From Burkholderia pseudomultivorans (GTDB taxonomy: Bacteria; Pseudomonadota; Gammaproteobacteria; Burkholderiales; Burkholderiaceae), in NCBI RefSeq assembly GCF_902499075.1, contig NZ_CABVPP010000041.1, forward strand, positions 1-63,865: a DNA stretch of 63,865 nt. Direction: 5' to 3'. Numbering within the stretch: position 1 is the first letter of the stretch; each line of letters starts with the position of its first letter. Shown one piece after another: positions 39,630 through 49,260 of this stretch. Below the pieces are notes generated by a model, which was given only the letters and a program-made list of their open reading frames with translations, was not told the origin of the DNA and did no database searches. The translations under genes and the position numbers were made by a program.

Positions 39630-40523
39630 TCAGTCGAGCGCCTTGTCGTTCGGGTTCGCGAACAGCTTCTTCATCGAGTCCGACAGCGGGAAGTTCAGGT
39701 TCAGCCCCTTCGGCGGAATCGGGTTTTCGAACCACTTCGCGTAGATCTTCGCGGCTTCGCCCGACTTCTCGACCTGCGCGATCGCGTCGTCGACAACCTT
39801 CTTGAAGTCCGCATCGCCCTTGCGCATCATGCAGCCGTAGGCCTCTTCGGATTGCGGCGTGCCGACGATCACCCATTCGCCCGGCTGCTTGGCCTTCGCG
39901 CGCTCGCCCGCGAGCAGCGCGTCGTCCATCATGAACGCGACCGCGCGGCCCGATTCGAGCGTATTGAACGAATCGCCGTGATCCTTCGCGCTGATGATGT
40001 TCATGCCCATCTGCTTCTCGTTGTTCATCTTGCGCAGCAGACGCTCGGAGGTCGTGCCGGCCGTGGTCACGACCGTCTTGCCCTTCAGATCGCCGAAATC
40101 CTTGATGCCCGAATCCTTCTTCGTCATCAGGCGCGTGCCGATCACGAAGATCGTGTCGGAGAACGCGGCCTGCTGCTGGCGCTCGGCGTTGTTGGTGGTC
40201 GAGCCGCACTCGATGTCGACCGTGCCGTTCTGCACCAGCGGGATGCGGTTCTGCGACGTGATCGGAATGTTCTTCACCTGCAGGTTCGGCAGGTTCAGCT
40301 TCTTCTTCACCGCGTCGACGACCTTCATCTGGAATTCGCGCGAATAGCCGACGACCTGCTGGTTCTGGTCGTAGTAGGAGAACGGAATCGACGACTCGCG
40401 GTGGCCCAGCGCGATTACGCCCGTGTCCTTGATCTTCTTCAGCGTGCCCGTCTCCTGAGCCTGCGCGCCGCTTGCGAACGCGCAGAGCGCCGCGACCATC
40501 AGGACTGCCTTGTGGTATTTCAT
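39630..40523 (-). CDS. gltI: Glutamate/aspartate-binding periplasmic protein
   Basis: A 297-residue solute-binding protein (SBP family 3) for glutamate/aspartate. The signal peptide is MKYHKAVLMVAALCAFASGA, cut near residue 22 (AQA-QETG). The mature protein begins TLKKIKDTGVIALGHRESSIPFSY, and the family pattern DIECGSTTNNAERQQQAAFS is present. ATG 40523 is preferred, with AAGGAG nine bases before it; an in-frame ATG three codons earlier overlaps that site. A minus-strand TACACT at 40560-40555 is a likely -10 box in A/T-rich DNA. Confidence 0.93.
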   Translation of the reverse strand: MKYHKAVLMVAALCAFASGAQAQETGTLKKIKDTGVIALGHRESSIPFSYYDQNQQVVGYSREFQMKVVDAVKKKLNLPNLQVKNIPITSQNRIPLVQNGTVDIECGSTTNNAERQQQAAFSDTIFVIGTRLMTKKDSGIKDFGDLKGKTVVTTAGTTSERLLRKMNNEKQMGMNIISAKDHGDSFNTLESGRAVAFMMDDALLAGERAKAKQPGEWVIVGTPQSEEAYGCMMRKGDADFKKVVDDAIAQVEKSGEAAKIYAKWFENPIPPKGLNLNFPLSDSMKKLFANPNDKALD

Positions 40524-40653
40524 TTTGGTCATCTCCTTGGCTGAAACCCGCGCCAGTGTATCAAAGTAATATTTTTGAAAGTACTGGTTGTTTACCGCAC
40601 TACGAATCGCCCGGTGCGCAGCCGTCCTCCCGGCTTCAGGCGCGTCGAATGCG

Positions 40654-40689
40654 CGCGCGGGCGGTGCCGGATCCGGCACCGCCCGCGCG
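40654..40689. repeat. Perfect 36-base G+C-rich palindrome
   Basis: Two 18-base arms meet at the centre (GGATCC, 40669-40674) with no loop; every position from 40654 to 40689 pairs. It lies between gdhA and gltI on the minus strand, 76 bases after the gdhA stop. There is no T run on either side, so it is not a standard terminator. It may still stop or stabilise the gdhA transcript. Confidence 0.7.
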
Positions 40690-40764
40690 GTTCATGCACG
40701 CAATCGGATGGATTGCGTCATCGCTTGATCGAAATCAACGGGCCGCGTACGACCGCGACGCCGA

Positions 40765-42051
40765 TCAGGGGTACAGGCCGCGCATTTCGCGCGCCATCAG
40801 GATGCGCTTGCACGCGACGATGAACGCCGCGGTGCGCACCGACACCTTGTGCTCTTCCGCGACCGCCCACACGCCGGCGAACGCTTCGCGCATCACGCGC
40901 TCGAGGCGGTGGTTGATCTCGTCCTCGGTCCAGAAGAAGCTCGAGAAATCCTGCACCCATTCGAAATACGACACGGTCACGCCGCCCGCATTCGCGATCA
41001 CGTCGGGGATCACGAGCACGCCGTTCGCGCTCAGGATGTCGTCGGCCGCCGTCGTGGTCGGGCCGTTCGCGCCTTCGACGATGATCTTCGTGCGGATCTT
41101 CGACGCGTTCTTCTCGGTGATCTGGTTTTCCAGTGCCGCCGGGATCAGGATGTCGGTCTCGACCGTCCAGAACTCGTCGTTCGGCATCGGTTCCGCGCCC
41201 TCGAAGCCCGCGACGCCGCCGGTGCGGCCCACGTGGTCGAGCAGCTTGTTCGCGTCGAGGCCGGCCGGCTGGTAGATCGTGCCGGTGTGATCCTGCACCG
41301 CGATCACCTTCGAGCCCGCTTCCTGGAACAGCTTCGCCGCGATGCCGCCGACGTTGCCGAAGCCCTGCACCGCGATGCGCGCGCCTTCGATCTCGAGGCC
41401 CTTCTTCTTCGCCGCTTCGCAGCCGACCACGAACACGCCGCGGCCGGTCGCTTCCTTGCGGCCGAGCGAACCGCCGAGCGAGATCGGCTTGCCGGTCACG
41501 ACGCCGGTCGACGTCTGGCCCTGGTTCATCGAGAAGGTGTCCATCATCCACGCCATCACCTGTTCGTTGGTGTTGACGTCCGGCGCCGGAATGTCGGTGT
41601 TCGGGCCGATGATGATGCCGATTTCGCTGGTGTAGCGGCGCGTCACGCGCTCGAGCTCGCCGCGCGACAGCTTGCGCGGGTCGACGCGGATACCGCCCTT
41701 CGCGCCGCCGTACGGCACGTTCACGGCCGCGTTCTTCACCGACATCCATGCGGACAGCGCCATCACTTCCGACAGCGTCACGTCCTGGTGGTATCGCACG
41801 CCGCCCTTGCCCGGGCCGCGCGACACGTTGTGCTGCACGCGATAGCCCTCGAAGTGCGCGACGGTACCGTTGTCGAGCTCGATGGGCACGTCGACGATCA
41901 GGATGCGCTTCGGACGCTTCAGCGTTTCGAGCCAGCGCGACAGCGAACCGAGGTACGGCGCGACGCGATCGACCTGCTGAAGGTAGTTGCCCCACGGGCC
42001 GAGATCGTCGGCGTGCAGGTAGGACGGGATGGACTGCTGTTGCGAAGACAT
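40765..42051 (-). CDS. gdhA: Glutamate dehydrogenase
   Basis: Interconverts glutamate and 2-oxoglutarate plus ammonia. The 428-residue length matches the hexameric small type common in Burkholderia and Bacillus RocG/GudB. Seen: the active site [13 protein letters not shown] with catalytic lysines, the glutamate site [12 protein letters not shown], and the Rossmann motif VQGFGNVGG. Coenzyme preference (NAD or NADP) cannot be read safely. ATG 42051 follows the family N-terminus; an open extension to 42111 is rejected. With gltIJKL alongside, it suggests glutamate import and deamination. Confidence 0.95.
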   Translation of the reverse strand: MSSQQQSIPSYLHADDLGPWGNYLQQVDRVAPYLGSLSRWLETLKRPKRILIVDVPIELDNGTVAHFEGYRVQHNVSRGPGKGGVRYHQDVTLSEVMALSAWMSVKNAAVNVPYGGAKGGIRVDPRKLSRGELERVTRRYTSEIGIIIGPNTDIPAPDVNTNEQVMAWMMDTFSMNQGQTSTGVVTGKPISLGGSLGRKEATGRGVFVVGCEAAKKKGLEIEGARIAVQGFGNVGGIAAKLFQEAGSKVIAVQDHTGTIYQPAGLDANKLLDHVGRTGGVAGFEGAEPMPNDEFWTVETDILIPAALENQITEKNASKIRTKIIVEGANGPTTTAADDILSANGVLVIPDVIANAGGVTVSYFEWVQDFSSFFWTEDEINHRLERVMREAFAGVWAVAEEHKVSVRTAAFIVACKRILMAREMRGLYP

Positions 42052-42312
42052 GGATGCTCCAACGTTCAACGGATTGCGCACATTGTCGAAAAACCCGTTT
42101 TTTTTATCCAATGCCGTTTGCTTATTCGATTATGCGTTTCTTGCATGATCGCGATTTTTCGCAAATCCGCGGTCGATTTGCGCAAGAACGGCCGCGATCG
42201 ATCGTGCATCGCGGGCGCGAAAAACGGCGCGCGTCGTGCGCGCGCCGACCGCCGGACAGCCGGCTGACAGGCGCTGCAAGCTCGCCGTCAGCCGGCTCGC
42301 GATCGAGGGCCC

Positions 42313-42334
42313 GGTTAACCGCCGGCGGTTAACC
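42313..42334. repeat. 22-base palindrome built from two GGTTAACC units
   Basis: GGTTAACC occurs at 42313-42320 and again at 42327-42334, separated by GCCGGC; the whole is a perfect palindrome. The stop codon of the LysR gene (42331-42329, minus) lies inside it. No T run follows. It could be a short terminator-like hairpin or a protein site. Confidence 0.55.
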
Positions 42335-43282
42335 CGCCGTTTCGCGCAGCTCGTCGCGCACCACCTCCCACAGCGCGCGCACAAGCTTCTGGCGCGGCTC
42401 GTCGCCCTGCAGCGCGAGCTTGTCGCAGTAGAGGCGGATCTCCATCGTCAGCGTGAACGGCTGCGCGCCGCCGCGCACCGCCCGGTCGAGGCGGATCAAC
42501 CGGCCGCCGGCCACCGCATCCTCGACCGCGCTGTGCGGCAGGAACGCGACGCCGTGGCCCGCGAGCGCCATCGCCTTCAGCCCTTCGGCCATGTCGGTTT
42601 CGTATACGCGGTCGAGAAACAGCGGCGTCGGCGCATTCGCGACGATCACCTCGGTCATCCGGCCGAGATACGCGTTCGGCGTATACGACAGATACGGCAC
42701 GCGCGCGTCGGCCGTGCCCGGCAGCGTGTAGCGCGGCCGCCCCGCGCGGCCGGGCGCCGAGAACGCGCTGATCGGCTCGCTGCCGAGGATCAGCATGTCG
42801 TAGCGCGCCGGGTCGAGCGCGACCGGATGGCTCGGATGGTGGTAGCCCATCACGAGGTCGCAGCCGCCCTCGACGAGCGACAGCACCGCGTCGTGCACGT
42901 TCAGCGCGCGCAGCCGCGTATGGACCTGGCCCATCTTCGCCTCGATGCGCTGCAGCCAGCGCGGGAAGTACGTGAGCGACAGCGTGTGCGGCACCGCGAA
43001 CTCGATGGTCGGCACCGGCGCGCCGACGTGGCCGCGCAGTAGCGTGCGCGCCTCGTGCGCCTGCGACAGCATCGTCAGCGCCTGCTCGTAGAAGATCTGG
43101 CCGGCCTGCGTGAGCCGGGTCGGATAGACCGAACGATCGATCAGTTCGGTCGCGAGCCACGCCTCGAGCGCCTGGATGCGCCGCGAAAACGCCGGCTGCG
43201 ACACGTGCCGCAGTTCGGCGGACCGGCTAAAGCTGCGCGTCTCCGCGAGCGAGACGAAGTCTTCCAGCCATTTCAGTTCCAT
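42329..43282 (-). CDS. LysR family transcriptional regulator
   Basis: A 317-residue LysR-type regulator. The N-terminal winged helix-turn-helix is MELKWLEDFVSLAETRSFSR followed by AELRHVSQPAFSRRIQALE; the periplasmic-binding-like effector domain runs from about residue 90 to 300. The DNA-binding half looks closest to the HypT/YjiE type, but that is a weak call. It lies upstream of gdhA in the same direction, 277 bases apart, so control of gdhA or glt genes is possible but unproven. The effector is unknown. Confidence 0.88.
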   Translation of the reverse strand: MELKWLEDFVSLAETRSFSRSAELRHVSQPAFSRRIQALEAWLATELIDRSVYPTRLTQAGQIFYEQALTMLSQAHEARTLLRGHVGAPVPTIEFAVPHTLSLTYFPRWLQRIEAKMGQVHTRLRALNVHDAVLSLVEGGCDLVMGYHHPSHPVALDPARYDMLILGSEPISAFSAPGRAGRPRYTLPGTADARVPYLSYTPNAYLGRMTEVIVANAPTPLFLDRVYETDMAEGLKAMALAGHGVAFLPHSAVEDAVAGGRLIRLDRAVRGGAQPFTLTMEIRLYCDKLALQGDEPRQKLVRALWEVVRDELRETAG

Positions 43283-43461
43283 ACGGGGCGCGCGCGGCGG
43301 GCGGCGATCGGGGAGAAGCCGGCATTTTACCGGCGCGCGGACGCGGCCGGCGGCGCCGCGCACGGCCGCCGCGGCCGCGGTGCAAGGACACCCTCGGCGC
43401 GGCAAAGGCAGGCCGCGGCGCGCACCGGCCGCCCGCGCCAGGAATCGTCGCGCGCCGATGG

Positions 43462-44907
<1,446 letters not shown>

Positions 44908-44967
44908 CGCGGTTTCGCGTCGCGCTCGCCGTGGCGGCGCTGCCGCCCGCTCCAAGCGCGCAAAAGC

Positions 44968-45001
44968 AAACGCCCGATGCATCGCATCGGGCGTTTTCGT
45001 T
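44968..45001. terminator. Bidirectional terminator after purB
   Basis: AAACGCCCGATGC (44968-44980) pairs perfectly with GCATCGGGCGTTT (44984-44996) over a three-base loop, followed by TCGTTT. An A-rich tract precedes it for the converging amine oxidase gene. Confidence 0.88.
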
Positions 45002-45045
45002 TCCGGCGCCAACGCTTGCGCGCCGGCCGCGCCGTACCGTCCGAA

Positions 45046-46464
45046 TCAGAACGAGATCATCTTCCCCGGATTCAGCGCACTCATCACGCTCATCGCGGCC
45101 TTCGCGGCCGGAATCGCGATCGGCGACAACTGCCGGCCGAGCGGAATCTCGCGATGGTCGATGCCGGTCAGCATCGAGAAGTCGTCGTTGCGTCCGACGA
45201 AATCGTCGCAGATCGCCTTGCCGATCCGCACCGTCTGCGCGACGCCGTGCCCGCTCCAGCCCTGCACCATGTAGACCGGCACGCGGCCGTCCGTCTTGCG
45301 GCTGTCGGTCGCGCCGTTCAGCGTGAAGTCGCTGACGCCGCTCCAGCTGTAGTCGAGCGCGAAGCGGTCGTCGTATTGCGGAAACACCGTGTTCAGCCGC
45401 GTGAGCAGATACGCGTTCACGTCGGGCTGCGCCCAGCAGCTGCCGGTGCCCTGCCCGCCGAACAGCAGCCGGTTGCCGCGCACCGGCCGGTAGTAGTCGA
45501 TCTGGAACTGCGTGTCGTACACCGGCATGCCGGCCGGCATCAGCGTCGCGACGTCGACGTCGAGCGGCGCCGTCACGCTCACGTACGTGAAGAACGGCAC
45601 GGTCGTCGCCGCGCCGTCGTCGAGCAGGCGGAACGTCGTGTTGTGCAGCGCGAGCACGACGCCCTTGCGCGCGGTGATCGTGCCGCCCGGCGTCGTCGCG
45701 ACGACGCCCGCCGGCGTCTCGTCGAGCTCCAGCACCTCGGTGCCCTCGTACAGCGCGCCGCCGTTCAGCCGGAAGCCGTGCACGAGGCCGCGCACCAGCG
45801 CGAGCGGATGGATCTGCCCGCCGATCGCGTCGACCGCCGCACCGTAATACAGCCCCGAGCGCACGTATTCGTCGTGCAGCTGATGCCTGCCGACCAGCGT
45901 CACGCCCGCGTCGCCGAGATGGCGGCGCGCATCCGCGCCGTCGAGCAGCGCGCTCATGTGGCCGGGATGGACGGCCGCCGTCACGTGGCCGCGCCGGCGA
46001 TCGAGATCGAGCGCATAGCGCGCGCCGATCGCGTCGATCAGGTCCATCGACTCGGTCGACGCGAAGCGCCACAGCCGCTTCGCATCGTCGTGCGACAGGT
46101 GATCGATCATGTCGGCCGCTTCCCAGCGCGCGAGGCCGGGCGTGAGCTGGCCGCCGTTGCGGCCCGATGCGGCCGAGCCGACGTGGTGCTTGTCGACGAG
46201 GATCGTGTCGACGCCCGCTTCCGCGAGATGCAGCGCGGCCGACGCGCCGAGCAGCCCGGCGCCGATCACGAGCACGTCGCACACCGCGTCTTGCGCGAGC
46301 GGCGCGCTGTTCGCATGACGCGACAGCGACGCCTCGTACCAGTTGGCCGGACGCTCGCCGTCGTAACGGGCCGGATCGCACCAGTTCCAGTTGTCTTTTT
46401 CGATAGTCAGTTGCGTTTGCTCGAAACGCGATTCGCCCTGGATCAGGGGTTGTCGGGAGATCAT
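45046..46464 (-). CDS. FAD-dependent amine oxidoreductase (PuuB/OrdL-like)
   Basis: A 472-residue flavoprotein of the DAO family resembling gamma-glutamylputrescine oxidase. About 60 N-terminal residues with NWYEASLSRH precede the FAD site CDVLVIGAGLLGASAALHLA; GSAASGRNGGQLTPGLA follows, and GWSGHGVAQT sits near the C-terminus. Members oxidise amines to aldehyde, ammonia and peroxide. No other puu genes are here, so putrescine as the pathway is only a guess. It is divergent from a TetR gene with operators between them, which probably control it. Confidence 0.85.
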   Translation of the reverse strand: MISRQPLIQGESRFEQTQLTIEKDNWNWCDPARYDGERPANWYEASLSRHANSAPLAQDAVCDVLVIGAGLLGASAALHLAEAGVDTILVDKHHVGSAASGRNGGQLTPGLARWEAADMIDHLSHDDAKRLWRFASTESMDLIDAIGARYALDLDRRRGHVTAAVHPGHMSALLDGADARRHLGDAGVTLVGRHQLHDEYVRSGLYYGAAVDAIGGQIHPLALVRGLVHGFRLNGGALYEGTEVLELDETPAGVVATTPGGTITARKGVVLALHNTTFRLLDDGAATTVPFFTYVSVTAPLDVDVATLMPAGMPVYDTQFQIDYYRPVRGNRLLFGGQGTGSCWAQPDVNAYLLTRLNTVFPQYDDRFALDYSWSGVSDFTLNGATDSRKTDGRVPVYMVQGWSGHGVAQTVRIGKAICDDFVGRNDDFSMLTGIDHREIPLGRQLSPIAIPAAKAAMSVMSALNPGKMISF

Positions 46465-46654
46465 GTTTGCACTTGCATGGTCTTGGGCCGCCTGTCGAAG
46501 AGCCGTTCTGGCTTCGCGGGTGGGGCAGCCGGTTCCACTTGGGTGTCAACGGAAGAAGGGGCGCGACGCGCCCGTGTTGACGGCGGGCACGCTCGTGCCG
46601 CCTGGATCCCGGACCGTGCGAGAAGCACGCATTGAAAGGTGCCGGGACACCCAA

Positions 46655-46690
46655 TTTCTACACCGCAGAAATAATTCTACAGTGTAGAAT
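46655..46690. promoter_or_regulatory. Two TetR-type operators between oxidase and regulator
   Basis: A perfect palindrome ATTCTACAGTGTAGAAT fills 46674-46690, and a weaker copy TTTCTACACCGCAGAAA fills 46655-46671. Their centres are 19 bases apart. TATACT at 46690-46695 could be the -10 box of the regulator gene. The paired sites fit autorepression and control of the divergent oxidase. Confidence 0.7.
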
Positions 46691-46741
46691 ATACTTTCGT
46701 CAAGCTTACGGTCGGTCCATCCCGGCCGCCGCGCCACCTCG

Positions 46742-47398
46742 ATGAAAGACAAACCCGCCCAGGGCCCGCGCGGCCTCGACAAGGACGCGATCGTCGCCGC
46801 TGCGCTCGCGCTGCTCGAAGAAGTCGGCGAAGCCGCGTTCAGCGTGCGCAAGCTCGCGCAGTCGATCGGCTGCGACCCGATGAGCGTGCTGTACCACTTC
46901 AAGTCGAAGGAAGGCCTGAGCCGCGCGATCGCGAATGCGCTGTCGCGCTCGCTGGTGCCGGTCGATGCCACACTGCCGTGGCGCGAGCGGCTGCGCGACC
47001 TCGCGCGCCAGTACCGGTCGCTCGCGCTGGCCCGTCCGGTCGCGTTCGGCTTCCTGCAGCGCCACATGAGCACGGGGCCGGCCGATCTCGCGCACGTCGA
47101 GGCCGTGCATCGCGCGCTGGTCGATGCCGGGATCCCGCACGCGGCGCTGCCGACCGTGTGCGTCGGCTGGTATGCGAGCGTGATCGGGCTCGCCGCGGCC
47201 GAGGCAGGCGGGCTCACGCGGGCCGCGAACGACGTCGAGCTGGCGGAAATGGACGCGCTGTCCGATGCCGGGCATCCGCTCGTCAAGTCGGCCGCGCCGC
47301 TTTATGCGACGCTCGACCCGGCCGTGGTGCACGAGACGATGCTCGACGTGCTGCTCGACGGGATTGCGCGGCAGGCGGGGGGCGGTGAGGCGGGTTGA
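46742..47398 (+). CDS. TetR/AcrR family transcriptional regulator
   Basis: A 218-residue one-component regulator. The helix-turn-helix region is seen in GLDKDAIVAAALALLEEVGE followed by FSVRKLAQSIGCDPMSVLYHF. The remaining helical ligand domain resembles the TetR_C family with VCVGWYASVIGLAAAEAG. It lies divergent from the PuuB-like oxidase with two operators between, so a repressor responding to an amine or related compound is a fair guess. After it, base composition drops sharply. Confidence 0.88.
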   Translation: MKDKPAQGPRGLDKDAIVAAALALLEEVGEAAFSVRKLAQSIGCDPMSVLYHFKSKEGLSRAIANALSRSLVPVDATLPWRERLRDLARQYRSLALARPVAFGFLQRHMSTGPADLAHVEAVHRALVDAGIPHAALPTVCVGWYASVIGLAAAEAGGLTRAANDVELAEMDALSDAGHPLVKSAAPLYATLDPAVVHETMLDVLLDGIARQAGGGEAG

Positions 47399-47480
47399 AG
47401 CGACTCGTCGCCGAGGTCTGGAGCAAGCTTCGTCCCGGAACTGCCACATCCACTCCAGATTAAACGCATCGAGAAATTTT

Positions 47481-47520
47481 GGCGGGATATTTTCAATACA
47501 TCTTGAAAATATCCCGCCTT
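47481..47520. terminator. Perfect 16-bp hairpin at the start of the A/T-rich insertion
   Basis: GGCGGGATATTTTCAA (47481-47496) pairs perfectly with TTGAAAATATCCCGCC (47503-47518) over a six-base loop. TT follows, then GGCTTTG. It may end the TetR transcript. The rest of the 47399-47754 gap is A/T-rich with no gene I can support; it probably holds the promoter of the PAAR module. Confidence 0.6.
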
Positions 47521-47754
47521 GGCTTTGAACCACTAAAAAGCACTAGCCTTCACATCTCGAAAAGCAACTTTGAGATTTCCTCCACACATCGTCAATGTCC
47601 CAACGCACCAACGACCGAACACGCATTCACGCTCCATAAATTTTGAACGCGCCACTTAACCTCATTCACAGTTCGCAACGTTCTCAGCATTGCATGCCAA
47701 GCACCTCAATAAATCCCATGGCAAACTTCACCCACAGATCAACGGGAGAGTTTC

Positions 47755-48285
47755 ATGGAGAGATATTTTATTAGAATTGGAGATAAAACAACTTCTGGTG
47801 GCACGGTATTACAGGGAAAAGATTCATTCAAGCATCACGGCAAAGCGGTTGCCTATGCAGGCGCACAAGTATCTTGCCCTGCTTGCCAAACGGTGGGAAC
47901 AATCGAAAACATTCCACCTTATCGAACTATGCTCTTGAATGGAAAGCAAATTGCACTGAGCGACGATCTATGCATCTGCAAATGCTCTCCAGCACCTCGC
48001 CTTCTTGCATCACAAAGCACTGGCTTTATGTCGCTTTCGGGTAGCACGATCACTAAAATTGAGCCCGGCGTAGAGAGAGGATCGTCCAGCGCGTCAACCG
48101 AGCCACCACGCCTCAACGATCGATTCAAACTATATGACCATGCAACAGGCAATCCCCTCGTAAACAAGGAATACGCGATTTTACGTTCGAACGGCACAGT
48201 TGAGCACGGCGTGACAGACCGCGACGGATGCACCCATCTTCTTTCGTCGACAACCGAATCCGAAACCGTGCACATCTATATTTAA
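47755..48285 (+). CDS. PAAR-domain protein (type VI secretion spike tip)
   Basis: A 176-residue protein. Residues 3-85 form a PAAR domain of the CT_2-like kind: FIRIGDKTTSGGTVLQ, a KHHGKAVAYAGAQVSCPAC block, and LNGKQIALSDDLCICKC, with the His and Cys residues expected near the metal at the tip. PAAR proteins cap the VgrG spike and carry effectors. Residues about 120-176 (RFKLYDHATGNPLVNKEYAI ... GVTDRDGCTH) look like a small beta-sandwich extension often seen in such cargo adaptors. The ribosome site is GGGAGAG before ATG 47755. Base composition is far below neighbours. No vgrG lies in the window. Confidence 0.85.
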   Translation: MERYFIRIGDKTTSGGTVLQGKDSFKHHGKAVAYAGAQVSCPACQTVGTIENIPPYRTMLLNGKQIALSDDLCICKCSPAPRLLASQSTGFMSLSGSTITKIEPGVERGSSSASTEPPRLNDRFKLYDHATGNPLVNKEYAILRSNGTVEHGVTDRDGCTHLLSSTTESETVHIYI

Positions 48286-48831
48286 ATGGATACAATCATC
48301 TCCAGATCCGGCGCCTTACTAATCAAGGCCGCGATCAAAAACACCACCGTCGCTTCCGACTCCGATCCAAAGGAGCTCCTCGTTAATACGAAACATGAAA
48401 CAGTCGAAATTATAATCAGCGATTCACGACTAATTTCGAGAGGATCACAGTTTGGTCACACCGCCATTATCGTCGATGGACGAGAATACGGACGAGCACC
48501 GGGCGGTTGGGACATAGATACAAAGGAGCGGTATCTGCGCCGACAACAAGTCAGCATGCAACGCGATTCATGGGGTTACACACTGAAGGTGACCGCTCAA
48601 GAAAAACAGAAGATTCTGGCCGCGATCAATCGGCGGATCGCCGCCAATGAACCATACTCTCTGTTCGGGAACAGTTGTTCTTCCAATATCGCCGAAGTAC
48701 TTCAAGAAGCCGGAATACAAGCGCACGATCCTCGTTGGTCCTTTGGGGAAACCGTCTCCCCCGCCGACCTCATGACAGGATTGAAGCGCTCACGACGACT
48801 GGTTGCCGAACATGTCTATCCGAAGCAGTAG
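48286..48831 (+). CDS. Candidate T6SS effector with permuted papain-like (H...C) pattern
   Basis: A 181-residue protein I cannot assign to a named family with confidence. It starts on the base after the PAAR stop codon. Visible: QFGHTAIIVDGREYGRAPGG with His 58, and YSLFGNSCSSNIAEVLQEAG with Asn 129 and Cys 131. A histidine in a GHxAI strand ahead of a cysteine at the start of a helix is the arrangement of permuted NlpC/P60-type (YiiX/LRAT-like) amidases or acyl hydrolases. It has no signal peptide, as expected for T6SS cargo. Role as toxin is inferred from position between a PAAR and a lipoprotein. It overlaps the next gene by 20 bases. Confidence 0.65.
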   Translation: MDTIISRSGALLIKAAIKNTTVASDSDPKELLVNTKHETVEIIISDSRLISRGSQFGHTAIIVDGREYGRAPGGWDIDTKERYLRRQQVSMQRDSWGYTLKVTAQEKQKILAAINRRIAANEPYSLFGNSCSSNIAEVLQEAGIQAHDPRWSFGETVSPADLMTGLKRSRRLVAEHVYPKQ

Positions 48832-49087
48832 CGTCATTTCATTGCTGTCGATTCTGGTGATCGGCTGCTCGTCGCATCCCGACGAAACCTGGATCGCGCA
48901 GGATCGCATCCCGGTTTACGACAGCATCGACGGAAAAGTCGTCTTCTACCTTCAACCATCGGAACACTGCGAACCCGGAATGGACATGGCGGGCAAGGTC
49001 GACATGTACACCAAGGTCAGGTGCGACTCCGGCAGCGGATGGGTCACTGGCGGGAAATTCAGCAAGATTCCTCGCGCCGAAAGCTGA
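48812..49087 (+). CDS. Small lipoprotein, candidate immunity protein
   Basis: A 91-residue predicted lipoprotein: SIRSSSVISLLSILVIGC with the lipid cysteine at 19, followed by SSHPDET. The mature 70 residues have a bacterial SH3-like feel (IPVYDSIDGKVVFYLQPSE, then KVRCDSGSGWVTGGKFSKI), with two further cysteines. It overlaps the candidate effector gene, so the two are co-translated. A periplasmic lipoprotein directly behind a putative cell-wall or lipid-acting effector is the usual immunity arrangement. A TTG at 48803 is an alternative start. Function is inferred from context. Confidence 0.65.
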   Translation: MSIRSSSVISLLSILVIGCSSHPDETWIAQDRIPVYDSIDGKVVFYLQPSEHCEPGMDMAGKVDMYTKVRCDSGSGWVTGGKFSKIPRAES

Positions 49088-49171
49088 TTTCGATACGAGT
49101 CGATACTTCGCGGCAAGCACGGCGCGCCCCCCCCCGCTCCATTCGAATCCGCAACCGAACGCATCCAAACG

Positions 49172-49207
49172 AAAAGAGCCGAGCCCCGTAAAAACAGGAC
49201 TCGGCCC
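49172..49207 (-). terminator. Terminator after gntK
   Basis: GCCGAG (49178-49183) pairs with CTCGGC (49200-49205), extended by two GC pairs next to a bulge, with an A-rich loop. On the minus strand CTTTTC follows. It lies 50 to 90 bases after the gntK stop and may also stop the module transcribed from the other side. Confidence 0.65.
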
Positions 49208-49260
49208 CTTGGCATCGGCGTATCACCCGGTTTCAGCGGGATCGACCTCCCGCCCCACCG

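Noticed and set aside
47690-47938. An 82-codon frame ahead of and overlapping the PAAR gene
   Set aside because: It has no ribosome site and lies in another frame over a well supported PAAR domain.
49127-49135. A run of nine C residues behind the lipoprotein gene, considered as a phase-variation tract
   Set aside because: It lies outside any reading frame or recognisable promoter, and nine C is not extreme for this composition.
47399-49260. Insertion sequence or tRNA attachment site flanking the PAAR cassette
   Set aside because: No transposase, inverted ends, direct repeats or tRNA could be found by reading both boundaries.
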